Assembly: GCA_029844215.1 (NCBI GenBank)
Contig: CM056724.1
Coordinates: 34,882,446 to 34,946,445, forward strand
Length of the DNA stretch: 64,000 nucleotides
Direction: 5' to 3'
From: Przewalskia tangutica
Lineage: Eukaryota > Streptophyta > Magnoliopsida > Solanales > Solanaceae
Below, one piece after another: positions 37,801 to 48,048 of the stretch. Below the pieces are notes generated by a model that saw only the letters and a list, made by a program, of their open reading frames with translations, was not told the DNA's origin and did no database searches. The first letter of the stretch is position 1. Each line of letters starts with the position of its first letter. A program made the translations under genes and the position numbers.

Positions 37801-38464
37801 GCCTCCTTAAGACACCTCAATCCGCTTGTTGGGACCCTTAGAACAATACCAACAATTATCCTTCAATCTTCCAATCCAAAACCTAGAAAGCCACTAGGTT
37901 TTCACTTTGCGACTAATACGAAAACTCTCTTTTTCCGGGGTTTTTCTATTGAGATACACTTACATAACACTCAAGAACCTTGGTTTAAAGTGTGGAGCTT
38001 ATAGGACAAGAAACTAATTTTTTTCCTCCTTGTAGCACCCAAACCCGAGAGCACCATATATGGAGTCTTCAAATTCTTGGAAATTTTTCTAAGTGTTGGA
38101 CAAAGTCTTGCTACTACTAGTATTATAAAGGGTAGTGGAGGGTCAAGATGCAACCATTTGGGTGGCTAGGATAAGCTCTTATTAAATATCAAGCTAATTG
38201 TCTCCTTTGACTTAGTCAAAATTGTCAAGCCACACTTGCAAGACTTGTTCATCCAAGACTAATGGTAAATGACCATTATGGGCATGCCTAAATTCGACCA
38301 AAGCATTACTAAGGGGGTGACACGTGTCGCCCTCCCATTCGTCACAATAAAACGTTTTCCGACAATTTCATAATTCCGATAAATTTTTACAAGCCTCAAA
38401 TCTTAACACTTGTGAGTTCTTACGTACGTTCTTAAAACATGTCCTGTAAATACGGGGTGTAACA
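34871..38464 (-). mobile_element. Solo LTR of the chromovirus family, nested in the element C 3' LTR
   Basis: 3594 bp, minus orientation: plus strand begins TGTCACAACCCGACC and ends ACGGGGTGTAACA. Exact duplications GGATC at 34866-34870 and 38465-38469. It belongs to the same broad LTR family as its host LTR but is inverted relative to it. Contains the terminal hairpin GGTGCCC/GGGCACC (34902-34920) and a tandem block at 35887-36220. No internal retroelement sequence remains. Confidence 0.95.
35887..36220 (-). repeat. Tandem repeats inside the solo LTR
   Basis: About five imperfect copies of a ~65-bp unit (GGTGGTATAGCGTCTTGGGG ... CTCTTACCCTGGAGAA), grouped so that a ~145-bp block including a 'ctcgaccg...catcaaacaa' tail is duplicated. 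Related LTRs in the window have one or none. Confidence 0.85.
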
Positions 38465-38469
38465 GGATC

Positions 38470-38657
38470 GACTTTTAATCTTGGATTATATTTGGGCTTA
38501 TTAAGGTAATGATCTTTGTCTTCCTAATGTAATTGAAGATTACATGTTATAGTAGTTGATAAATGAGCTTGTGATATAAGGAATAAAGATTTATAAGTGT
38601 TGGGGAATTCGGAGGGTGAATACTGAAATATGGCATGCTAGCCATTGAAGTTGTTAA
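38470..38657 (+). repeat. Element C 3' LTR, second segment
   Basis: Matches 5' LTR positions about 16375-16565 ('gacttttaatcttggatta' to 'gttgttaa'). It lies between the solo LTR and element B and is bounded by their target duplications. Confidence 0.9.
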
Positions 38658-41271
38658 TGTAACGCCCCATTTCAACCGTAGTCGGAAACGGGATTACTGC
38701 TACATGGTTGATTCCTAAAATGCATTTAAAGGAGTCGCCACCTAATTATTATAGTGAATTAGGACACTGAAAATGTAGCATAAAATACTACGAATGATCT
38801 CCATTTAAAGGTCTGCAAAAGCTATGTGAGATTCTAGGTAAGGGTTCTTTATTATCCTAAAGGGAAGGGGTTAGACACCCTAAAGGATCCGCTAACTTGC
38901 GGTTATCCGTTCAAACTTAGGTTTTAAAATTATTGTGCTAACATGCAATTTACAATTCGAAAGGTGTTCTAATTATTAAACTAACCAAGAGATATTTAAA
39001 CTAGGCATGCAAATATTTAAAATAGATATATATTTAACAAGATAGTAATAAAAGCAAATAATCATAAAAAATATGTAATGAAGAGAAATTAGCGATATTT
39101 CGTTTTTATTTTATTTTATGCGAATGCTTTAACTTTAAAGTGCGCCTGCACTGCAAAGACACTTAGTAGAAGAGTTAGTAAATAATAAATAAATTACCAA
39201 ACAAACACAATGTATGTATATATAGATATATATGTAGAAGATATTTTTATTATGTAGTGTGGGCTCAGCTAGTGTTATGCCAAGGATACTAAGACATGAG
39301 AAGCCAATATCGTTTCGGCTGCGGTCGACTCACCTCCCGGTGAACGATACTATGCGTTCTCGTCTAATCTTTTCACTTTCCTCCTCGCCCACATATTCCG
39401 TCTCACTTACCACGGGGGCCTCCAGATCGACGGATAAATCCTTCGTAGGCCAGTGTAGTATCAAGTTCAAAATCAGTAAAATATCAAGTGTAGCATTATA
39501 TTTAAAAATAATAAGTAAAATACCAAATGTAGCATTATATTTAAAAATAAGTAAAATACCAAGTGTAGTAACTTGTTAAAAAATCAGTAAAATACCAAGT
39601 GTAGTAACTTGTTCAAAAATCAGTAATAAATTGACCCAAATCGCCTAAAATTAATACAGAACCCAATGAACAATGCGATAAGACGATTCACGAATAAGAG
39701 TAATCTCAAACGAAGAGCGATGCGAACCAATCTCATAGATCAGGACAACACGACAGTCCAGAAACAAACCTCAAAGAAAAAGAAATAATAGTCAGTGATA
39801 CAACAAACACAAGTAATGCAACAAGTTCGCCGAAAATGTCGACTAAAGCCAACAATAATACCCAAATAAACAATAGCGAAAAGCAGTATAAAACGGACAA
39901 CCATGAGCGAAACAGTGGTCAGTTCGCCGGAACAGTAGCAGTGCCCGAAAAAATCGACGGAAAACCAGCAGTTCGCCGGAGTTCAAACTCCGGCCATTAT
40001 ACCAAAATGAGGTCGAATCAACCACACAAACAAACACAAGCCGACAAACTCCACAATATCACCGAACCAGTTCGCCGGAGTTTTTAACTCCGGCTAAATT
40101 ACTAAAATAAATAAAAATCAGTCCCAACCACACAGTGCACAACAGATCCTTAACAGCCATAGTTCGCCGGAACAGTAACGGCGGAGACAACCAAGATCGC
40201 CGGAGTTTCAAAGACTCCGGCGAGATACGAAAAATGCAAAAATCAAACCATACCGAAACCCACAAGATAAAAACCAACAATAATACCAAAAGGGAGAACG
40301 GTGGTGGCGTCGCTTCCACGGCGAGGTTGCCGGAGCGACACCACCGTAACAGTAGTAGGGGGATGCATGGAAAATGATGGTGATGGGTCAGTGTTCGAAC
40401 GAGAGTGTGTGCTCAGTGGTGAGGATGGTTCAACGACGGGGTTGGTGTTGCTTCCGAACTCCGGCGTCGTGAGTTCGTCGGAGTCAGCGACGGAGACGAT
40501 ACGGGGGGGGGGGGGGGGGAGGGTAGAAGGCGACGGGAAGTGTGAGTGTGGGTGGGGTGTTTAAAGGGGTTCGCGAGTCCAGCTCGGCGAAGAAGCGGCA
40601 GCGGCGGCGGGGAAGGGGCTGAGGGAGAAAGGAAAACTTTTCTCCTTTCTCAAATGAAGAATGGGCTCAGCCCTTTTTTTTTAAGTTGCTGAACGTTGTG
40701 GACTGGCCCCCCTTTTTAATAAAGGGGGGTAAGGATTAATAAATAGGGGGTAGATTAGGGTTTGGTATTTTAGGGGGGAAATGAAAAGTGGGGTTTGAAA
40801 TTTAAAAATGGGGGGGGGGGGAATAAAAGGGGGTGTTTGGATGAAATAAAAATGGTGTTGGATTGGAATGATTCGGATTGGGTTAAAATCGGGTGGTTTG
40901 ACAAAATGTAAAGCGAGTTAATTATTTAAAAGAAAAATTAATTAACAAGATGCAAAATTATAAAAAATGTAAATGCCGATGCAATAATAATAAAATATAA
41001 TATTTAGACAAATGTTTAATGTCTAATTAAAATTAAAGCGGGATGTCAATTAATTATTTAAAGAGATGCAAAATATTATTATAATAGAAACATAATATTA
41101 ACAAAAACATAATGCTTAAATTAAAATAAAAAAGATGTAATGTCATTTTGTGAATAAATAAACATAGAATATTATGTAAGAATATGAAAAATAACGATTA
41201 AAATGTGGTGTGCTAAAATACTTAAAATTGCACGAAATATACAAAAAACGGGTCAAAATTGACTGTCAACA
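38658..41271 (-). repeat. Element B 3' LTR
   Basis: 2614 bp, plus strand TGTAACGCCCCATTTC to GACTGTCAACA. Contains three palindromes of the GCCGGAGTT/AACTCCGGC type (39974-39993, 40074-40094, 40199-40223) and a G homopolymer at 40504-40519. The patch 39665-39735 differs from the other LTR mainly at CAG and CCGG sites. Confidence 0.92.
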
Positions 41272-41393
41272 GCATGTCCCTCTTTGTACGGAGATGATGG
41301 AAGAGTCTTCGGACAAAGATGTTTACTTGTAGACAATTTTGTCCTGTTTTATAAACTATAAACTCAAAAATAGGGATAATGCAGACCCAAAAA

Positions 41394-42200
41394 TGTCTCA
41401 GTGTCAAATTATGATGACACTGGGTCGTTGTGATGCAAAAATAAAAAGCAAAGTAGCGATTTAAAAATGTCGATGTCGAATTACGATGACCTTTGGATTG
41501 TTCGTTGCTACAATAAAAGTTAAGTGCCTTGATTTAAAAATATCCCAGTGTCGAATTACGATGACACTGGATTGTTGCGATGCTACAGTAAAAAGTAAAG
41601 CTGACGCAGATTTAAAAATATCCCAGTGTCGAATTACGATGACACTGGATTGTTGCGATGCTACAGTAAAAAGTAAAGCTGATGCAGATTTAAAAATGTC
41701 CTAGTGTCGAATTACGATGACCTTTGGATTATTCGCGATAATCTGATAAAAAGTAAAGCTGATGCAGATTTAAAAATGTCCTAGTGTCGAATTACGATGA
41801 CACTGGATTGTTGCGATGCTACAGTAAAAAGTAAAGCTGATGCAGATTTAAAATTTGTCTCAGTGTCGAATTACGATGACACTGGATTGTTGCGATGCTA
41901 AAGTAAAAAGTAAAGCTGATGCAGATTTAAAATTTGTCTCAGTGTCGAATTACGATGACACTGGATTGTTGCGATGCTAAAGTAAAAAGTAAAGGCGTCA
42001 CGATTTAAAATTTGTCTCGATGTCGAATTACGATGACCTTTGGATTGTTGCGATGCTAAAGTAAAAAGTAAAGTGACTTGGATTGTTGCGATGCTAAAGT
42101 AAAAGTAAAAGTAAAGGCGATCACGGATTTAAAATTTGTCTCGATGTCGAATTCTGATGACCTTTGGATTGTTGCGATGCTAAAGTAAAAAGTAAAGCTG
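41394..42200 (-). repeat. 78-bp tandem array in element B (about 9-10 copies)
   Basis: Unit of 78 bp beginning TCCCAGTGTCGAATTACGAT, each with the inverted repeat CCAGTGTC/GACACTGG. Several units (near 41470, 41710, 42010, 42130) carry CGATGTC for CAGTGTC and CCTTTGG for CACTGG, which destroys the stem. These may be sequence errors at CAG/CTG sites. Confidence 0.9.
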
Positions 42201-42204
42201 ATGC

Positions 42205-43760
42205 AGATTTAAAATTTGGCCGTTGCATAGGCTTTGATGAGATGACGTCGTTGCATAGACGTGATGCAGATGTTCGTCGTTGCATGAACGAAATGATGAT
42301 GAAGTCGTTGCATAGGCTTTGATGAGATAACGTTGTTGCATAGACGTGATGCAGATGTTCGTCGTTGCATGGACGAAATGATGATGAAGCCGTTGCATAG
42401 ACTTTGATGAGATGACGTCGTTGCATAGACGTGTAATCTGAGATGTTAAATCGTTGCATGGGCGAAATGATGATGAAATCGTTGCATAGGCTTTGATGAG
42501 ATAGCCGTTGCATGGGCGCGTCACGGTGCTCGTCGTTGCATAGACGAAATGCTGATGAAGTCGTTGCATAGGCTTTGATGAGATGACGTCGTTGCATATA
42601 CGTGATGCAGATGTTCGTCGTTGCATGGACGAAATGCAGATGAAGCTATTGCATAGGCTTTGATGAGATGACGTCGTTGCATAGACGTGATGCAGATGTT
42701 CGTCGTTGCATGGACGAAATGATGATGAAGCCGTTGCATAGGCTTTGATGAGATGACGTCGTTGCATAGACGTGATGCAGATATTCATCGTTGCATGGAC
42801 GAAATGCAGATGAAGCCGTTGCATAGACTTTGATGAGATGACGTCGTTGCATAGACGTGATGCAAATGTTCGTCGTTGCATGGACGAAATGATGATGAAG
42901 CCGTTGCATAGGCTTTGATGAGATGACGTCATTGCATAGACGTGATGCAGATGTTCGTCGTTGCATGGACGAAATGCAGATGAAGCCGTTACATAGGCTT
43001 TGATGAGATGACGTCGTTGCATAGACGTGATGTAGATGTTCGTCGTTGCATGGACGAAATGCAGATGAAGCCGTTGCATAGGCATAATGAAAGGGACGTC
43101 GTTGCATAGACGTGATGCAGATGTTCGTCGTTGCATGGACGAAATGATGATGAAGCCGTTTCATAGGCTTTGATGAGATGACGTCGTTGCATAGACGTGA
43201 TGCAGATGTTCGTCGTTGCATGGACGAAATGCAGATGAAGTCGTTGCATAGGCTTTGATGAGATGCCGTCGTTGCATAAACGTGATGCAGATGTTCGTCA
43301 TTGCATAGACGAAATGCAGATGAAGCCGTTGCATAGGCATAATGAAAGGGACGTCGTTGCATAAACGTGATGCAGATGTTCATCGTTGCATGGACGAAAT
43401 GCTGATGAAGCCGTTGCATAGGCTTTGATGAGATGGCGCCGTTTCATGGACGCGGTGCAGATGCTCGTCGTTGCATAGACGAAATGCTGATGAAGCCGTT
43501 GCATAGGCTTTGATGAAATGACGTCGTTGCATAGACGCGATGCAGATGTTCGTCGTTGCATGAACGAAATACTGATGAAGCCGTTGCATAGGCTTTGATG
43601 AGATGGCGCCGTTGCATGGACGCGATGCAGATGCTTGTCGTTGCATAGACGAAATACTGATGAAGCCGTTGCATATGCTTTGATGAAATGACATCGTTGC
43701 ATAGACGCGATGCAGATGTTCGTCGTTGCATAGACGAAATGATGATGACGTCGTTGCCTG
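42205..43760 (-). repeat. 85-bp tandem array in element B (about 18 copies)
   Basis: Same architecture as in element A: three hairpin subunits per 85 bp, here CGTCGTTGCATAGACG, CGTCGTTGCATGGACG and AAGCCGTTGCATAGGCTT. The third-subunit spacer TTTGATGAGATGA replaces TAGATGAAATGA of A. Because 85 is not a multiple of three, translation gives an 85-residue period across three units; minus-strand frames up to 318 codons are open. These are not regarded as genes. Confidence 0.93.
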
Positions 43761-44015
43761 GACGTATGTATTTGGCTACGAGAGCGTATTCGATAATATG
43801 CCATTAGGTACCGACTGCCTCTTCTTGCAGTGAAGTTTTTTTTTTTTTAAAGCAACCCCAGTTTTGACATAAGCGAATGTCGAATGGACGAGACCGAATT
43901 TGATATGGAAAACCTTTACTATCCTATCGCAGAGATTGGATGGAGTGTGCTTTGTAACCGCTAGAGTAAAGACAAAAGATTTTAGAAAGAGTTGGACTGA
44001 GTCCGATGTGGCCAC

Positions 44016-44318
44016 CTACGTAACTCGCCATAGAGATCAAGTAGGTACATAGTCTAGGAGCATAGCCCCAGTTGAAGTTGGGTTCGTTGATTAGACTTCG
44101 AGTTTTTTTTTTTTTTTTTAAAAAAAAAAAATGGGACCAAAGCTGATATGGCCGCCTATGCATTTTGCCGAAGGAAACGGTTTAAACCATAGTTTGCCGG
44201 TGACGGAGAATAAAGTGATTTTTAAGAGATGAAAAATTAGAATTTTTCTTTTAAAAGGTGGGACCGAGACCGAAATGGCCGCCTACGTATCCCGCCGTGG
44301 GAATCAGGTCACACGTAG
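44016..44318 (-). repeat. CTACGT hairpin modules, three copies (element B)
   Basis: Modules at 44016-44052 (arms CTACGT / ACATAG, inner CTC/GAG), 44156-44192 (CTATG / CATAG) and 44283-44318 (CTACGT / ACGTAG, inner TCCC/GGGA). They have the same position relative to the arrays as in element A. Confidence 0.8.
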
Positions 44319-44529
44319 TTCCGATTGTGATAAAATTTGGAGAAAATTTTGTTTGAGATATGGGTTTTCCGTGTATTAACACAAGGAATGACGATGCCCC
44401 AGAAAACAAAGCTAGTATAGCTCGAAATTAATACTAAGTGAATGCACAAAGTTGAAGCAGCAAAATATTGTAGTAAAGTGCACGTAGCTGAAAGCAACAA
44501 TCATTACAATAGCAAGCAGACTATATAGA

Positions 44530-45310
44530 TATCAAACGCGCGTCCTAGCATGTTTGGGACCTCTTTTAATGCCAGAGGTGTGCCTAAACGCCAAATATGC
44601 GAGATTATGATAAATAGGTCCAAGCTGTTAAACTGCAATTCTTTGTTGAAAATGACGACCAAATGACGGTGCACTTTTTCCAATTTCGGCATGTCATGTT
44701 TAGGCTTGGATTTGTCTATCATTGTCACGCTACACATAGTATGCTGGTTGGTCGTTGGGTTGCGAAACCCGTCGACAAGTTTTGGTATTTTCCTAATTGT
44801 GGCGTCGATACCAGGGATCGACCCACCTAGGGTGTATGCATGTATGTCTTAAAATAAAGAGGGTATGTATGTATGACTTAAAATAAAGAGGGTGGTATAG
44901 CTCTATCTTAAATTCTCTAAGATTTGGCTTACTAGACGCAAGGTTCCCGAGCGGAGTGCTCGAGTGAGAAGACTACGCGGCCACCGGTTGGACCGGATTC
45001 TCTGCGCCTTTGTCAACTCTCCTAAAATTTAGTAATTGAAAGAAATTTTGCGGGTGCGTACAACACACCTCGCGTGTAGTGTGTGATAGTGTTAATTTTC
45101 CAGAATGGAGGAAATATGAGCGGAATGTCAGTTTAAGGAAAGCGGTAACAAATAGCAGTTAAGACAATATGCAAATATTTATATGTAAAGTAGAATAATT
45201 TAGGCAAAACAATAAAAGCAAATAAGTGTAAAACATAAAGGAAGCAATTTAAGCAAAATAAAGAAAATAAAGCACAATAAATTAACCTATGTTTGTTGTG
45301 GTTAAGAACC
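44530..45310 (-). other. Conserved leader of element B
   Basis: Counterpart of 28260-28980 in element A, next to the primer site. It contains ATGACGACCAAATGACGGTG (44651-44670) and 'acgcaaggttcccgagcgga'. A short direct duplication of 'gtatgtatgacttaaaataaagagg' type lies at 44840-44890. No coding sequence recognised. Confidence 0.6.
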
Positions 45311-45315
45311 TAAAA

Positions 45316-45333
45316 TCCCCAGTGGAGTCGCCA
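45316..45333 (-). other. Element B primer-binding site (tRNA-Arg type)
   Basis: Minus strand TGGCGACTCCACTGGGGA, three bases from the 5' LTR. One base differs from the element A site and from the tRNA-Arg complement. Confidence 0.8.
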
Positions 45334-45336
45334 TGC

Positions 45337-48043
45337 TGTAACGCCCCATTTCAACCGTAGTCGGAAACGGGATTACTGCTACATGGTTGATTCCTAAAAT
45401 GCATTTAAAAGAGTCGCCACCTAATTATTATAGTGAATTAGGACACTGAAAATGTAGCATAAAATACTACGAATGATCTCCATTTAAAGGTCTGCAAAAG
45501 CTATGTGAGATTCTAGGTAAGGGTTCTTTATTATCCTAAAGGGAAGGGGTTATGCACCCTAAATGATCCGCTAACTTGCGGTTATCCGTTCAAACTTAGG
45601 TTTTAAAATTATTGTGCTAACATGCAATTTACAATTCGAAAGGTGTTCTAATTATTAAACTAACCAAGAAATATTTAAACTAGGCATGCAAATATTTAAA
45701 ATAGATATATATTTAACAAGATAGTAATAAAATCAAATAATCATAAAAAATATGTAATGAAGAGAAATTAGCGATATTTCGTTTTTATTTTATTTTATGT
45801 GAATGCTTTAACTTTGGGGTGCGCCTCCGGGTACCTGCAAAGACACTTAGTAGAAGAGTTAGTAAATAATAAATAAATTACCAAACAAACACAATGTATG
45901 TATATATAGATATATATGTAGAAGATATTTTTATTATGTAGTGTGGGCTCAGCTAGTGTTATGCCAAGGATACTAAGACATGAGAAGCCAATATCGTTTC
46001 GGCTGCGGTCGACTCACCTCCCGGTGAACGATACTATGTGTTCTCGTCTAATCTTTTCACTTTCCTCCTCGCCCACATATTCCGTCTCACTTACCACGGG
46101 GGCCTCCAGATCGACAGATAAATCCTTCGTAGGCCAGTGTAGTATCAAGTTCAAAATCAGTAAAATATCAAGTGTAGCATTATATTTAAAAATAATAAGT
46201 AAAATACCAAATGTAGCATTATATTTAAAAATAAGTAAAATACCAAGTGTAGTAACTTGTTCAAAAATCAGTAAAATACCAAGTGTAGTAACTTGTTCAA
46301 AAATCAGTAAATAAATTGACCCAAATCGCCTAAAATTAATACAGAACCCAATGAACAACAGACAGTTCGCCGGAACAGTAGCAAGCCCGAAACAGTAGCA
46401 GTGCCCGAAACCAATCCCATAGATCAGGACAACACAACAGTCCAGAAACAAACCTCAAAGCAAAAGAAACAATAGTCAGTGATACAACAAACACAAGTAA
46501 TGCAACAAGTTCGCCGAAAATGTCGACTAAAGCCAACAATAATACCCAAATAAACAATAGCAGCGGTATAAAGCGGACAACCATGGCGAAAGCGATGATC
46601 GATTCACGGAACGATGGCGATGCGAAAAAATCGACGGAAAACCAGCAGTTCGTCGGAGTTCAAACTCGGCCATTATACCAAAATGAGGTCGAATCAGCCC
46701 AAACAACGCCAAGCCACAAACTCCACAATATCAGAACGATTCGCGGAGTTTTTAACTCGCTAAATTACTAAAATAAATAAAAATCAGTCCCAACCACGAT
46801 TGCACAATGGATCCTTAATGCCATAGTTCGCGGAACGATGCAGCGGAGACAACAAGATCGCCGGAGTTACAAAGACTCGTGAGATCTGAAATGCAAAAAT
46901 CAAACCATACCGAAACCCACAAGATAAAAACCAACAATAATACCAAAGGAGAAGCGGTGGTGGCGTCGCTTCCACGGCGAGGTTGCGGGCGACACCACCG
47001 TAATGATGGTAGGGGATGCATGGACAATGATGGTGATGGGTCGGTGTTGAGCGAGTGTGTGCTCAGTGGTGAGGATGGTTCAACGACGGGGTTGGTGTTG
47101 CTGCCGAACTCCGGCGTCGTGAGTTCACCGGAGTCAGCGACGGAGACGATGCGAGGGGGAAGGGTAGAAGGCGATGGGAAGTGTGTGTGTGTGTGGGGGG
47201 GGGGGGTGTTTAAAGGGGGGTTCGCCGGTTCTATTTGTTTTCCTAGTTCTAGTTAGAAAGAGGGGTGATAATCTAAGACTATTCAATTAGATAGAAATAG
47301 GACTGCCTCTTTTGTTTGCCCAACCTGGTGCAATAAGAGAAGGAAGCTAAGGTCTTGAAGGGCGGCGGCGGCGACGGGAAGGGGCTGAGGGAGAAAGGAA
47401 AACTTTTCTCCTTTCTCAAATGAAGAATGGGCTCAGCCCTTTTTTTTTTTAAGTTGCTGAACGTTGTGGACTGGCCCCCCTTTTTAATAAATGGGGGTAA
47501 GGATTAATAAATAGGGGGTAGATTAGGGTTTGGTATTTTAGGGGGGAAATGAAAAGTGGGGTTTGAAATTTAAAAATGGGGGGGGGGGGGGAATAAAAGG
47601 GGGTGTTTGGATGAAATAAAAATGGTGTTGGATTGGAATGATTCGGATTGGGTTCCGTACTGGACTGGTTTGACAAAATGTAAAGCGGGTTAATTATTTA
47701 AAAGAAAAATTAATTAACAAGATGCAAAATTATAAAAAATGTAAATGCCGATGCAATAATAATAAAATACAATATTTAGACAAATGTTTAATGTCTAATT
47801 AAAATTAAAGCGGGATGTCAATTAATTATTTAAAGAGATGCAAAATATTATTATAATAGAAACATAATATTAACAAAAACATAATGCTTAAATTAAAATA
47901 AAAAAGATGCAATGTCATTTTGTGAATAAATAAACATAGAATATTATGTAAAAATATGAAAAATAACGATTAAAATGTGGTGTGCTAAAATACTTAAAAT
48001 TGCACGAAATATACCAAAAACGGGTCAAAATTGACTGTCAACA
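45337..48043 (-). repeat. Element B 5' LTR
   Basis: 2707 bp, pairing with 38658-41271. It is nearly identical over long stretches, but carries about 130 bp of unrelated sequence at roughly 47232-47360 where the other LTR has about 30 bp. The patch 46560-47010 is altered at nearly every CAG, CTG and CCGG relative to the other LTR. Confidence 0.92.
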
Positions 48044-48048
48044 GTTAA

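Larger units (their letters stand above)
38658..48043 (-). mobile_element. Element B: non-autonomous Ogre/Tat-like LTR retrotransposon
   Basis: 9386 bp, LTRs 38658-41271 and 45337-48043, exact target duplications GTTAA (38653-38657, 48044-48048). Minus strand starts TGTTGACAGTC like element A; the primer site at 45316-45333 is one base from that of A. The interior is only 4.07 kb and has no gag-pol. It contains the 78-bp and 85-bp arrays, three hairpin modules and the leader block, all in the same order as A. A and B differ clearly in LTR sequence, so they are two subfamilies rather than copies of one another. Confidence 0.87.

Noticed and set aside
40504..40519. Poly-G runs (also near 47197, 47580, 6932, 10670) as possible G-quadruplex elements
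   Set aside because: They are simple homopolymer runs in G-rich LTR segments, variable between copies and prone to sequencing error; no ordered GGG-loop pattern.
42180..43804. Long open frames (up to 318 codons) in the 85-bp array of element B, and similar ones at 23530-24968
   Set aside because: They follow the tandem repeat exactly, overlap in several phases and have no start context or known domain; treated as repeat by-products.
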